From positions 1 through 64,000 of the forward strand of contig DAOTXN010000148.1 of assembly GCA_034435435.1 (NCBI GenBank): DNA of 64,000 bases. Direction: 5' to 3'. The stretch's first letter is position 1. Each line of letters starts with the position of its first letter. The DNA is from DAOTXN01 sp034435435 (GTDB taxonomy: Bacteria > Chloroflexota > Anaerolineae > S140-20). Below, piece by piece: positions 35,362 to 43,459 of this stretch. Position numbers and translations under genes: made by a program. The notes beneath the pieces are model-generated. The model ran no database searches. It was given only the letters and a program-made list of their open reading frames with translations, and was not told where the DNA came from.

Positions 35362-35499
35362 ATGCGTCAACGACTGTTTGAGATCAACACCCGCTACGGA
35401 AATCCGCAGACCCTGCGCCTGATCTATATCCTGTTGGTCTTGTTGGCCATGGCCATTGCCGGAGGTGCGCCGTTCTGCTACCCCACCACCGGGACCTAA
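35362..35499 (+). CDS. 45-residue exported or membrane peptide
   Basis: An ideal Shine-Dalgarno (GGAGGT, 9 nt spacing) precedes ATG 35362; the frame closes at TAA 35499. The product begins with a polar segment (MRQRLFEINTRYGNPQTLR), then a hydrophobic helix (LIYILLVLLAMAIAG), then the short tail GAPFCYPTTGT. AMAIA before GG resembles a signal peptidase I site, which would release GGAPFCYPTTGT with a single Cys. Cleavage and a signalling or structural role are inference. It is the first gene after the SARP-type promoter. Confidence 0.65.
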   Translation: MRQRLFEINTRYGNPQTLRLIYILLVLLAMAIAGGAPFCYPTTGT

Positions 35500-35523
35500 A
35501 CCGAGCATCCAGGCACAACATCC

Positions 35524-36114
35524 GTGCATTTTGCCATCGTTGCAATTCTCAGCGGTAGCATTGCTCTGCTGCGGGGTGGTCGCCTTGCCAATCTGAGCCG
35601 GTTGACAATTCGTTGGTCGGCGCTGCCTTTGGTGGCCTTGAGCTTGCAAATCTGGGTGATGTATGGCCCAAACTGGCAAGACAGCCGTTCTTTTGGCTCT
35701 TCATCGTTGCTCTTGGTGGCTTCTTTTGGGATATTGCTGCTCACAGTGCTGATCAACTGGCGCTTGCCGGGAATGATCTGGCTGGCTTGTGGTGTGGCAC
35801 TCAACCTTGTGGTCATCCTGGCCAATGGGGGTTGGATGCCCATCACCCACGATTTGGCGGTGCAATCTGGTCTGCTCAAAGACCCCACGTCCCTTTTGCC
35901 TGGACAACGGGCCTGGGCCACAAAAGATGTACTTAGGGCCCCTGATGAGATCCGTCTGCACTGGCTGGCCGATTTGTTTATGATTCCGCAGGTCGGCGTG
36001 TTTTCGATAGTGTTCAGCGTCGGTGACGCGCTTATGATGCTCGGTCTATTTCAGCTCGTGCAAGCCGGGATGCTCGGAAAGGTCGAGTCACTGACGACTT
36101 CCGCCAAGCCATAA
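35524..36114 (+). CDS. DUF5317-type membrane protein
   Basis: A 196 aa protein with five hydrophobic segments. The segments RGGRLANLSRLTIRWSALPLVALSLQIWVMYG, ALNLVVILANGGWMPIT and LHWLADLFMIPQVGVFSIVFSVGDALMMLGLFQLVQ are typical of DUF5317, a family of unknown function in Chloroflexota and Actinobacteria. The start is GTG 35524 with only a weak ribosome site, 24 nt after the small-peptide stop, so translation may be coupled. It could handle or sense the upstream peptide, which is speculation. Confidence 0.7.
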   Translation: MHFAIVAILSGSIALLRGGRLANLSRLTIRWSALPLVALSLQIWVMYGPNWQDSRSFGSSSLLLVASFGILLLTVLINWRLPGMIWLACGVALNLVVILANGGWMPITHDLAVQSGLLKDPTSLLPGQRAWATKDVLRAPDEIRLHWLADLFMIPQVGVFSIVFSVGDALMMLGLFQLVQAGMLGKVESLTTSAKP

Positions 36115-36132
36115 GACCCAAAGGCGATTTGT

Positions 36133-36564
36133 ATGAGCAATGGCACTGTACTGATTGTGGATGACGATCCAGACATTCGTGACCTCTATAAATTAGTTTT
36201 GCAGAAAGATGGGCTGGCTGTGGATGAAGCGGAAAGCGGCCCAGAGGCTTTGACCAAAATAAACCGGGCAAAGCCCGATTTGGTTTTGCTCGACGTAATG
36301 ATGCCAGAAATGGATGGTTACGAAGTGTGTCGGCGCATCCGATCTGATCCCCAAACAGCTGATTTGCTCGTGCTCATGTTTTCGGCCAAGGGTAGCAGCG
36401 CCGAGCGGCGAAATGGCATCTTGGCTGGCGCCGACGACTTTTTGACCAAGGTCGTTGGTCCCCGCGCCGTGATGTCCAGAATTCAGGCTTTGCTATCGTC
36501 TTCCTTTTCAGGCAACGACAAAACACCCACCACGGCAACCAGTTTTGGCTTCTTGCAAGAATAA
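36133..36564 (+). CDS. Stand-alone response regulator (receiver domain)
   Basis: A 143 aa protein that is only a CheY-like receiver: acidic pocket VDDDPD, phosphoacceptor Asp in LVLLDVMMPEMDGYEV, switch Ser in LMFSAKGS (Ser-Ala) and Lys in DDFLTKVVGP. There is no output domain. It lies 18 nt after the DUF5317 gene and before a strong terminator, so it ends the small-peptide operon. It may relay a signal from a kinase elsewhere (two orphan GAF-PAS kinases are at 51-54 kb). Confidence 0.9.
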   Translation: MSNGTVLIVDDDPDIRDLYKLVLQKDGLAVDEAESGPEALTKINRAKPDLVLLDVMMPEMDGYEVCRRIRSDPQTADLLVLMFSAKGSSAERRNGILAGADDFLTKVVGPRAVMSRIQALLSSSFSGNDKTPTTATSFGFLQE

Positions 36565-36610
36565 AACTGACCTGACCGTTTTTCGGGCACGTATCCGGGC
36601 CTGGTAATTG

Positions 36611-36643
36611 GCCGAGACGCTACTTTTTCGTCTCGGCTTTTTT
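36611..36643 (+). terminator. Rho-independent terminator of the peptide operon
   Basis: GCCGAGACG (36611-36619), a 9 nt T-rich loop and CGTCTCGGC (36629-36637), followed by six T residues. Confidence 0.92.
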
Positions 36644-36679
36644 CGTTTCGCGTGAGACCGGACGCCATCCCGGCGCTTT

Positions 36680-36708
36680 TTGCCACTTTGATCCACTTGT
36701 GCTAAAAT
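36680..36708 (+). promoter_or_regulatory. Sigma70 promoter
   Basis: TTGCCA (36680-36685), 17 nt spacer, TAAAAT (36703-36708) with TGC before it, about 27 nt ahead of the next gene. Confidence 0.65.
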
Positions 36709-36735
36709 CGGCCATCTCGAAATCAGGGGATGGAT

Positions 36736-37149
36736 ATGGATGAGATTCAGCTAGCAATCGAAACCCAAGACGTGGCTGTGCAGTGGTTCCAAATCGCCAA
36801 AGGCGTGGCGCAAGGTCAACTCACACCCGAAGAAGGCATCGCCGGCCTGCAGGCTCTAGCGGAAGCGTATCCCGCTGACCACGACTGGCTGCAGGAAGAA
36901 ATCGAGACTATATGGCGACAGTTTGGGCTGGATGTGGCCGAACGCATTCGGGAAGCCCAGACTGGTTACTGGGAAAAGATCCGGCAGATTGTCATGGCGC
37001 TCCTGGACGAGCGCCTGGACCACGCCCGGGCTTTGGAGCTTTTGTCACTGATCAGCGCGCAACACCCGGAACATGCTGCTCAAACAGCGCGTCTCGTCCA
37101 GGGCATCCAGGACAGCCCCCTGCGTCACTATCTAGAAATAGACGCATGA
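36736..37149 (+). CDS. Hypothetical helical protein
   Basis: A 137 aa acidic, all-helical protein from ATG 36736; AGGGG lies 8 nt upstream of it, whereas the ATG at 36730 is too close. The motif GQLTPEEGIAGLQALAEAYPADHDWLQEEIETIWR resembles a short helical repeat but no family is recognised. It has its own promoter and a terminator hairpin and sits as a single gene. Confidence 0.6.
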   Translation: MDEIQLAIETQDVAVQWFQIAKGVAQGQLTPEEGIAGLQALAEAYPADHDWLQEEIETIWRQFGLDVAERIREAQTGYWEKIRQIVMALLDERLDHARALELLSLISAQHPEHAAQTARLVQGIQDSPLRHYLEIDA

Positions 37150-37150
37150 A

Positions 37151-37180
37151 AAAAGCCGGGAGATGACTCCCCCGGCTTCC
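37151..37180 (-). terminator. Terminator hairpin shared by converging genes
   Basis: AGCCGGG (37154-37160) pairs with CCCGGCT (37171-37177). On the minus strand the stem is followed by a run of T, so it ends the SH3 lipoprotein transcript and also lies just after the plus-strand stop. Confidence 0.8.
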
Positions 37181-37232
37181 TCCGTCATGACATTGTTACG
37201 GTGTGACTGTTTGGTCGCACTCCTCCCAGTCC

Positions 37233-38597
37233 CTATGGTGTTGGTGTTGGCGTTGGCGTTGGCGTATTCTTGAGCGTGACAGTAAACGACGCATACACGT
37301 AGCCGCCGCTGTTCTTTTCCACCTTGAGCTTGAAAACCGTCTCGGCAGTGATGGTCTCGTCGACTTTCGAGCCGTATCCCCCCACAGCCTGTTCCGCCCC
37401 ATTGCCCTTTATGTACCACACTGCTTTAGCGTAATCCACTTCCCAAAAGATACTGAAAGGCGTATTGGCCGCTACCTCAAGCGTGGTCGGGTCGAATTTC
37501 TTGATCGCCGGGTCGCCGCCCCCGGCGCCGCTGACTGTCACCGTCACTTTGTTGTTCTCTATTGAATTGTCTTGCTTGGTCACTTGAGCCACGTACTCGG
37601 TTGTGATGCTAGGGCAGACTTGCCGTGTCCCCACTCCGGGCTGTGGTTCTTTGTCATAGCCATATCCAAAGGAGATGTGAATCGCGTTGATGTTTTGAAA
37701 GTTCCAGCGCAGCGTCGTACATTGCCCGGCGTTGAGCGTGGCGTGATCGACCCAAAAGCCGCTGGTTGGCGCAGGTGTGTTGGTCGGCGCGAGCGGGGTG
37801 GGCGTGGGCGTGGGAGGCACGGGCGTGTTGGTCGCCGGGGGGGGCGGCGCGCTAACGACCGGTGCAGTCGCGGCGGCTGCGTTGGCCGTGACCACCGAAT
37901 TGGCGATCCAGGCCGTTCCGCCCTGAAAACTGATCTGCCACCACGAGCTATCCAGATTGCGCCCCGTGACCATCGCCCCTTCACCGCCAGCCATGCTGCC
38001 CACAACCGGATAGTTAGTGCCGGGGCCGCTTCGCACGTTGGCGTTCAGGTTGGCGCGCACCATGGGCAGCTCTGCGGTAGGCGGCGCCGGCGGCGCAGTA
38101 GGAAGCGGCGTGGGCGCGACCTCTGTAGGCGCGCTGGTGGGTTGCGGCTGCGGGCTACCCCCCGGCGCAGCCGTTGCTGCGCCCGGAATTTGCACCTGCA
38201 CCCCCACGATGCGCGACGCGCCCATCTGGCCGGTGCTATCGTAAGCACGGGCTTGTAGCGTGTGCGAACCGACGATAGAGGCCGACCAGGCAAACTGCTC
38301 GCTCATCGTCGTCAGCACCGACCCGGCCGGCGCGACCCGGCTCTCGATCAGCGAGTTGTCCACGTACAATTCGAGGCGCGCGATGGCCCGATCATCAATT
38401 GCCGTGACGCTGATCTGCACGGCCTGCCCGGCCGGGAGCAGCGCCTGGTCGGACGGCGTCAAAATATTCACCGTAGGCGGTTGCGCGTCCGAGACCGCGG
38501 TCGGCTCAGGTTTCCCGTTACCTCCGCAGCCCACCAGCAGCGCCAGAACGAGCACCGCCGCGCACTCCATCCACATCCAGCGTTTGTGTCGCAACAT
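37233..38597 (-). CDS. SH3b/Ig-like surface lipoprotein
   Basis: About 454 aa from ATG 38597 (GAGGAAT upstream). It has the lipoprotein signal MLRHKRWMWMECAAVLVLALLVGC, an Ig-like segment (PPTVNILTPSDQALLPAGQAVQISVTAIDD), a bacterial SH3 domain (LNANVRSGPGTNYPVVGSM), Thr/Pro linkers, and two further beta domains resembling those that follow SH3 modules in surface proteins. It ends in a (TP)n tail encoded by a GGTGTT/GGCGTT microsatellite. Probably a wall- or polymer-binding surface protein. Confidence 0.8.
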   Translation of the reverse strand: MLRHKRWMWMECAAVLVLALLVGCGGNGKPEPTAVSDAQPPTVNILTPSDQALLPAGQAVQISVTAIDDRAIARLELYVDNSLIESRVAPAGSVLTTMSEQFAWSASIVGSHTLQARAYDSTGQMGASRIVGVQVQIPGAATAAPGGSPQPQPTSAPTEVAPTPLPTAPPAPPTAELPMVRANLNANVRSGPGTNYPVVGSMAGGEGAMVTGRNLDSSWWQISFQGGTAWIANSVVTANAAAATAPVVSAPPPPATNTPVPPTPTPTPLAPTNTPAPTSGFWVDHATLNAGQCTTLRWNFQNINAIHISFGYGYDKEPQPGVGTRQVCPSITTEYVAQVTKQDNSIENNKVTVTVSGAGGGDPAIKKFDPTTLEVAANTPFSIFWEVDYAKAVWYIKGNGAEQAVGGYGSKVDETITAETVFKLKVEKNSGGYVYASFTVTLKNTPTPTPTPTP

Positions 38598-38691
38598 ATT
38601 CCTCTTCCCTCTTTTCTTAAAAGACGCCTTCCCGCTTGCGCGGGTTCCCACCTGCAAACGATTTGCCAGATCTGGCCTGACGACTGAAAGC

Positions 38692-39327
38692 TCATCCCGC
38701 CTTGAGAATCTTGCCCACCAGTTGGCTGCCCAGAATCGCCAACCCATCTGTCACCATGTAGTGATGGGCGTTGGCGTCGAAAAGAATAGATGCGCGCGAC
38801 GGAAAATCCTCGTCGCCCAGCCCATACACGGCGGCCATCTCGATGCGCGGCAAGACACGAAAGGCAAAGCCTGCGTCACTCAACGTCAATCGCGTCCCTC
38901 CCAGGGCCTGGCAGGCCGCAACAAAGTCATCAATATTCAAGCCCCACCGCTGCGTCAGGCGGTCGGGCGCGTAGCCCTGAAAAGCTCGATGATAAAACGT
39001 GCCGTTCGGCAATTCACGAAAACTGATCCAGCGCCCGGCCAGAGGCACGCCGTTGGCGGTCTCCAGATAGGTCAAAACGAGGCTCTGGAAAAATGAGGGC
39101 AACGCTTGCCCGTCAGGCCCGCGGACCTCCAAAGTCGCCACATCCACTTCATAGGGTTGGAAAAGCATGGTCAGGTGCAGGCGGTCGCCCTGGAGCGTCG
39201 CGCCGCTGCGCCAGGCGATCTCTGGCGGCGGGACGTGCTTGAGCGCCTCGCGCAGCCCGGCCACTTTGGGGGCCAGTTTATCCATCCATTGGTCCACTGC
39301 CAGGCGGCTTTGCCCGTTTCGCAACAT
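38692..39327 (-). CDS. DUF3786 family protein
   Basis: A 211 aa cytoplasmic protein from ATG 39327 with AAAGGAAG upstream. The central block PLAGRWISFRELPNGTFYHRAFQGYAPDRL and the later PRIEMAAVYGLGDEDFPSRASILFDANAHHYM match DUF3786, a family often seen in anaerobes near corrinoid or redox genes; the role is unknown. The longer frame reaching 39438 includes residues encoded by the CTAG element (KALYDRVLRQAA) and should not be used. Confidence 0.75.
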   Translation of the reverse strand: MLRNGQSRLAVDQWMDKLAPKVAGLREALKHVPPPEIAWRSGATLQGDRLHLTMLFQPYEVDVATLEVRGPDGQALPSFFQSLVLTYLETANGVPLAGRWISFRELPNGTFYHRAFQGYAPDRLTQRWGLNIDDFVAACQALGGTRLTLSDAGFAFRVLPRIEMAAVYGLGDEDFPSRASILFDANAHHYMVTDGLAILGSQLVGKILKAG

Positions 39328-39355
39328 AAGCTTCCTTTCGGGGCCTAGCAGATCT

Positions 39356-39472
39356 CTAGCAGCCTGTCGGAGAACCCTGTCATATAGGGCCTTGCGCCCG
39401 TTTTTTGCTCGTTTTGCGCCCATTTTGGACGCCCACAAGGGGCTAAATGACGTCTCTCCGACAAGCTGCTAG
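39356..39472 (-). repeat. CTAG-ended palindromic element, copy 3 (117 bp)
   Basis: It starts CTAGCAGCCTGTCGGAGAA and ends, inverted, CTAGCAGCTTGTCGGAGAG. Read on the minus strand, its first CTAG holds the TAG stop of rocD. It is full length, with the ACGAGC hairpin tip present. Confidence 0.88.
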
Positions 39473-40680
39473 TGTTCGGCCAGCACCGCTCTAACTTGTT
39501 CCACCGCCCAATCTAACTCGGGCCGGTCGATCACCAGCGGCGGGGCCAGGCGAATGACGTGTTCATGAGTCTCTTTGCACAACATGCCGCGCTGGGCCAG
39601 CGCCTCGCAAAAGCGGCGCGCGCCGCCAGCTTCGGGGTAAAGCTCGATGCCCACGAAAAGCCCGCGCCCGCGGATCTCTTTGACGTAGGGGCTTTCGACG
39701 GTTTCCAGACTGTCCATCAGGTAAGCGCCCTGCACGGCCGAGCGTTCGATCAACTTTTCGTCGGTCAATACCTTGAGCGCGGCCCGGGCCACGGCGCAGG
39801 CCAGCGGATTGCCGCCGAACGTGCTGCCGTGGTCGCCCGGTTGGAACAGGCCCAGCACGTCGCGGTCGGTCAACACCGCCGACACGGGATAAAGCCCGCC
39901 CGACAGCGCCTTGCCCAGGATCATCACGTCGGGCCGGACGCCTTCGTACTGGCTGGCGAACAGCTTGCCGGTGCGCCCCAGGCCGGTCTGGATCTCGTCG
40001 GCGATGAACAACACGTCGTATTCCCAGGTCAGCTCCTCGGCTCGTTTGAGATAACCGTCGGGAGGAATGCGAATACCGCACTCGCCCTGAATTGGCTCGA
40101 TGAGCAGACCCACCACGGTCTCGCTGTGCTCCTTAAAGGCAGCCTCCAGCGCATCGGCGTCGCCAAAGGGCACACTGATAAACCCCGGTGTAAATGGGCC
40201 AAACCCTTCACGATATTGCGGCTCTGAGGAAAAACTGATGATGCTGATGGTGCGCCCGTGAAAGTTACCCTCGCACACGATGATCTTGGCCTCGTCTTCT
40301 GGCACTTCCCGCACTGCATAGCCCCACTTGCGGGCGGCCTTGATGGCCGTCTCGACCGCCTCGGCGCCCGAATTCATCGGCAAGGCCTTTTCATAGCCGG
40401 TCAGCCGGTGCAAGTCTTGATAAAGCAACGCGAGCTGATCGTTGCGAAAGGCGCGCGAGGTCAACGTGAGCCGGTTGGCCTGCTCGACCAGCGCCTCTAC
40501 GATGCGCGGGTGGCAGTGCCCCTGGTTCACCGCCGAATAGGCGCTGAGGCAATCCAGGTACTTTCTCCCCTCCACATCCCACACCCACACCCCTTCGCCT
40601 CGGGTGATGACGACGTCCAACGGTTTATAGTTGTGCGCGCCGTAGCGCTCTTCGAGCTTGATGTAATCCTGCGTTTTCAT
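39469..40680 (-). CDS. rocD: Ornithine aminotransferase
   Basis: A 403 aa PLP-dependent class III aminotransferase converting ornithine and 2-oxoglutarate to glutamate semialdehyde and glutamate. Typical features are YGAHNYKPLDVVITRGEGVWVWDVEGRKYLDCLSAYSAVNQGHCHP, NSGAEAVETAIKAARKWGY, the cofactor Asp in FIADEIQTGLGRTG, the Schiff-base Lys in LGKALSGGLYPVSAVL, and HGSTFGGNPLACAVA. ATG 40680 has GGAG just upstream. The stop codon is part of repeat copy 3. Confidence 0.93.
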   Translation of the reverse strand: MKTQDYIKLEERYGAHNYKPLDVVITRGEGVWVWDVEGRKYLDCLSAYSAVNQGHCHPRIVEALVEQANRLTLTSRAFRNDQLALLYQDLHRLTGYEKALPMNSGAEAVETAIKAARKWGYAVREVPEDEAKIIVCEGNFHGRTISIISFSSEPQYREGFGPFTPGFISVPFGDADALEAAFKEHSETVVGLLIEPIQGECGIRIPPDGYLKRAEELTWEYDVLFIADEIQTGLGRTGKLFASQYEGVRPDVMILGKALSGGLYPVSAVLTDRDVLGLFQPGDHGSTFGGNPLACAVARAALKVLTDEKLIERSAVQGAYLMDSLETVESPYVKEIRGRGLFVGIELYPEAGGARRFCEALAQRGMLCKETHEHVIRLAPPLVIDRPELDWAVEQVRAVLAEH

Positions 40681-40769
40681 ATCCTTCTCCACGTGATAGA
40701 TTCAAGTCACCCGACGCTATTATAGCCAAAGCGACTGTTTGGGCAACCGTGACGTTCGTCCCGCTTTTG

Positions 40770-43412
40770 TCACGCCTCGCCGCGCAATATCCGCTGCCAC
40801 TCGTTTAGCCGCACCAACGCCTGCACCGGCGTCAGGTTGGCAATGTCCAGACCAAACAACTCGCGGATCACCTGGCGTAGCGCGGCGTTGGCGGCGGGCA
40901 AGACCAGCTCCTCTTGGCGTCCGACGCTGTAGGGCTGGCGCGTTTCTCTCAATTCCGCCAACGCCTGCGGTTCGCCGCGTTCCGCCTCCAGCCGCATCAT
41001 CACTGTCTGGGCCCGCTCGACCACGCCTTCGGGCAGCCCGGCCAGCCGGGCCACGTGCACCCCATAGCCCCCAGGGGGGTCGGCTCCGCCGGGGACCACA
41101 CGCCGCAAGAAAATGACCTCGTTCCCTTGCTCCTTCACCGCCAGGGTATAGTTTTTCGCGCCGGGCAGGTACGCGGCTAGCCCGGTCAATTCGTGATAAT
41201 GCGTGGCGAACAATGTGCGCGCGCCGATGTGCTCGTGCAAATGCTCGCCCACGGCCCACGCCAGCCCCACGCCATCATACGTGCTGGTTCCGCGCCCGAC
41301 CTCGTCTAGCACCAGCAGACTGCGCCGGGTGGCGTGGCGCAAAATATAGGCCGTCTCGCTCATCTCGACCAGGAACGTGCTGCGGCCCTGGGTGATGTCG
41401 TCGCTGGCCCCGGCCCGCACAAAAATGCGGTCAGCCAGCCCCACGTGGGCCGCCGCCGCCGGGCAAAAGCTCCCCATCTGCGCCAGCAGGACGATGAGCG
41501 CCACCTGCCGGATATAGACGCTCTTGCCTGCCATGTTCGGCCCGGTGATGACCAGCAACCGCTCGCCGTCGCAGTCGAGATGGGCGTCGTTGGGCACAAA
41601 GCGCTCGCCGTCGGGCAACAGCCGCTCGACCACGGGATGCCGCCCCTCCCGAATCTCGATCACGTCGCCCTCGTCTACCTCTGGGCGCACGTAGCCATGC
41701 CGCGCGGCGACCTCGGCCAGCGCCGCCAGCACGTCCAGCTCAGCCAAAGCGCGAGCCGTTTGGCGCAAGCTCCCGGCGTGCGCAGCCACCTGCTCCCGCA
41801 CCTGCACGAATAAATCGTATTCCAATCCGTTGGCCCGCTCCTCGGCGGCCAGGATTTCCGTCTCTTTGACTTTGAGATCGGGTGTGACGAAACGCTCGGC
41901 GTGCGTGACCGTGGCCCGACGCTCGTAATCGGCGGGGACCAGATGCAGGTTGCTCTTGGTCACTTGTACGAAAAAGCCAAACACCTCGTTATACTTGACG
42001 CGCAGGTTCTTGATGCCGCTGCGCTCGCGTTCGGCGGCTTCGTACCGGGCCAACCAGTTCCGCCCCGACTCGGCGGCGGCCCGCAGCGCGTCTAATTCGG
42101 CGTGGTAGCCAGGGCGAATCAGCCCGCCCTCTTTGAGCAGAATCGGCGGGCGGTCCACGAGGGCCTGCCCGAGGAGGGCCAACACATCAGGGTGTTCGTC
42201 CAATTGGCCCAAGTCGTGCAGACGGCCCGACCGGACATCGGTCAACCGAGCTTTGAGCCTGGGCAATCGCTCTAGAACCCGCTTGAGAGCCGCCAGATCG
42301 CGCCCGTTGGCCGCCCCAAAACCGACCCGTCCTACCAGTCGCTCCACGTCGTACACGCCATCTAGCAAACGGCGCAGGTCGCCCCGCAGAAAGGCGCTGT
42401 TCACCAGTTCTTCCACGCCGTCCAGCCGGGCGTGAATTTCGGCCAGGTCCAGTAGCGGCTGGCTGATCCAGCGCCGCAGCAAGCGCGCGCCCATGGCCGT
42501 GCAGGTCAGGTCGAGCGCGGCCAGCAGGCTACCCTCCGTGCGCCCGTCGCGCAAGGTGCGGGTCAACTCCATATTGCGGCGGGTGACGCTGTCCAGGTGC
42601 ATGTGGCCGGACAGGCTATACACCGTTAGGTGTCGCAGATGCGCCAGGTGGATGGTTTCGTTGGCAGGTTGGTTCGCTTCCAGATACGCCAGGATGGCGG
42701 CGGCGGCCGCAGTGGCCAGGGGGTGATCAGCGCAACCGTAGGCTTCGAGCGAGGCCACGCCCAGGCGCTCGCGCAAGCGCTCGGCGGCCGCGGTCGGGTC
42801 AAACGTGTCGTCGGGCAGCGGGGAACGGCGGGCCGGGCGGACGCCGGTCAGCGCGACGACAAAAGATTCGTCATCGTTCAGCGATGCAGGCAGAATCAGC
42901 TCACTGGGCTGGAGCCGGTGCAATTCTTCCAAGACAGCGGGTAAATCGGCGGTTTCGGTGGCTATGAATTCGCCGGTAGATAGGTCGGCGAATGCCAGAC
43001 CGTAGCCCATCTTTCCGGGCGCGAGCGCCGCCAGGAAATTCTCGCTTTTTTCGTGCAGCAGCGCTTCTTCGACCACCGTGCCCGGCGTGATGACCCGCAC
43101 AACCTCGCGCTTGACCAACCCTTTGGCCTTGCGGGCGTCTTCCATTTGTTCAACGACGGCCACTTTATAGCCGCGCTCGATCAGCCGGCCGATATAAGTA
43201 GTCACGCTGCGGTAGGGCACGCCGCACATCGGCTTGTGCACTTGTTTGGAAAAGCGTCGGCTGGTCAGCACCAGGTCCAGCTCGCGGGCGGCGGTTTTGG
43301 CGTCCTCGTCGAACAGCTCGTAAAAATCGCCCAGGCGATACAACACCAGGGCGTCGGGATGGCGGGCCTTGATCTGGCGATATTGGCGCAGCATCGGCGT
43401 TTCACCGGGCAT
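40770..43412 (-). CDS. mutS: DNA mismatch repair protein MutS
   Basis: An 880 aa mismatch sensor. The N-terminal mismatch-binding motif is GDFYELFDEDA (Phe-x-Glu), then connector, lever and clamp regions, and the ABC-type ATPase with Walker A TGPNMAGKSVYIRQVA, signature STFLVEMSETA, Walker B LLVLDEVGRGTSTYDG and the His in TLFATHYHELT. No MutL lies in the window. Its Shine-Dalgarno (GAGGTGA) lies just upstream of a palindromic repeat. It is probably transcribed downstream of queG. Confidence 0.97.
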   Translation of the reverse strand: MPGETPMLRQYRQIKARHPDALVLYRLGDFYELFDEDAKTAARELDLVLTSRRFSKQVHKPMCGVPYRSVTTYIGRLIERGYKVAVVEQMEDARKAKGLVKREVVRVITPGTVVEEALLHEKSENFLAALAPGKMGYGLAFADLSTGEFIATETADLPAVLEELHRLQPSELILPASLNDDESFVVALTGVRPARRSPLPDDTFDPTAAAERLRERLGVASLEAYGCADHPLATAAAAAILAYLEANQPANETIHLAHLRHLTVYSLSGHMHLDSVTRRNMELTRTLRDGRTEGSLLAALDLTCTAMGARLLRRWISQPLLDLAEIHARLDGVEELVNSAFLRGDLRRLLDGVYDVERLVGRVGFGAANGRDLAALKRVLERLPRLKARLTDVRSGRLHDLGQLDEHPDVLALLGQALVDRPPILLKEGGLIRPGYHAELDALRAAAESGRNWLARYEAAERERSGIKNLRVKYNEVFGFFVQVTKSNLHLVPADYERRATVTHAERFVTPDLKVKETEILAAEERANGLEYDLFVQVREQVAAHAGSLRQTARALAELDVLAALAEVAARHGYVRPEVDEGDVIEIREGRHPVVERLLPDGERFVPNDAHLDCDGERLLVITGPNMAGKSVYIRQVALIVLLAQMGSFCPAAAAHVGLADRIFVRAGASDDITQGRSTFLVEMSETAYILRHATRRSLLVLDEVGRGTSTYDGVGLAWAVGEHLHEHIGARTLFATHYHELTGLAAYLPGAKNYTLAVKEQGNEVIFLRRVVPGGADPPGGYGVHVARLAGLPEGVVERAQTVMMRLEAERGEPQALAELRETRQPYSVGRQEELVLPAANAALRQVIRELFGLDIANLTPVQALVRLNEWQRILRGEA

Positions 43413-43426
43413 AATTTTTCACCTCA

Positions 43427-43459
43427 AGACCTCAAAGGTTTAAGAAACCTTTGAGGTCT
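43427..43459. repeat. AGACCTCAAAGGTTT palindrome between queG and mutS
   Basis: Perfect 15 bp arms (43427-43441 and 43445-43459) with a 3 nt loop. The element encodes the last residues (QTSKVS) and the TAA stop of queG on the minus strand. The mutS ribosome site lies at its edge. Confidence 0.85.

Noticed and set aside
35362..36114. Small peptide frame and DUF5317 gene as one frameshifted gene
   Set aside because: The small frame has its own ideal ribosome site and a finished C-terminus; DUF5317 proteins start near the later GTG and do not need the extra part.
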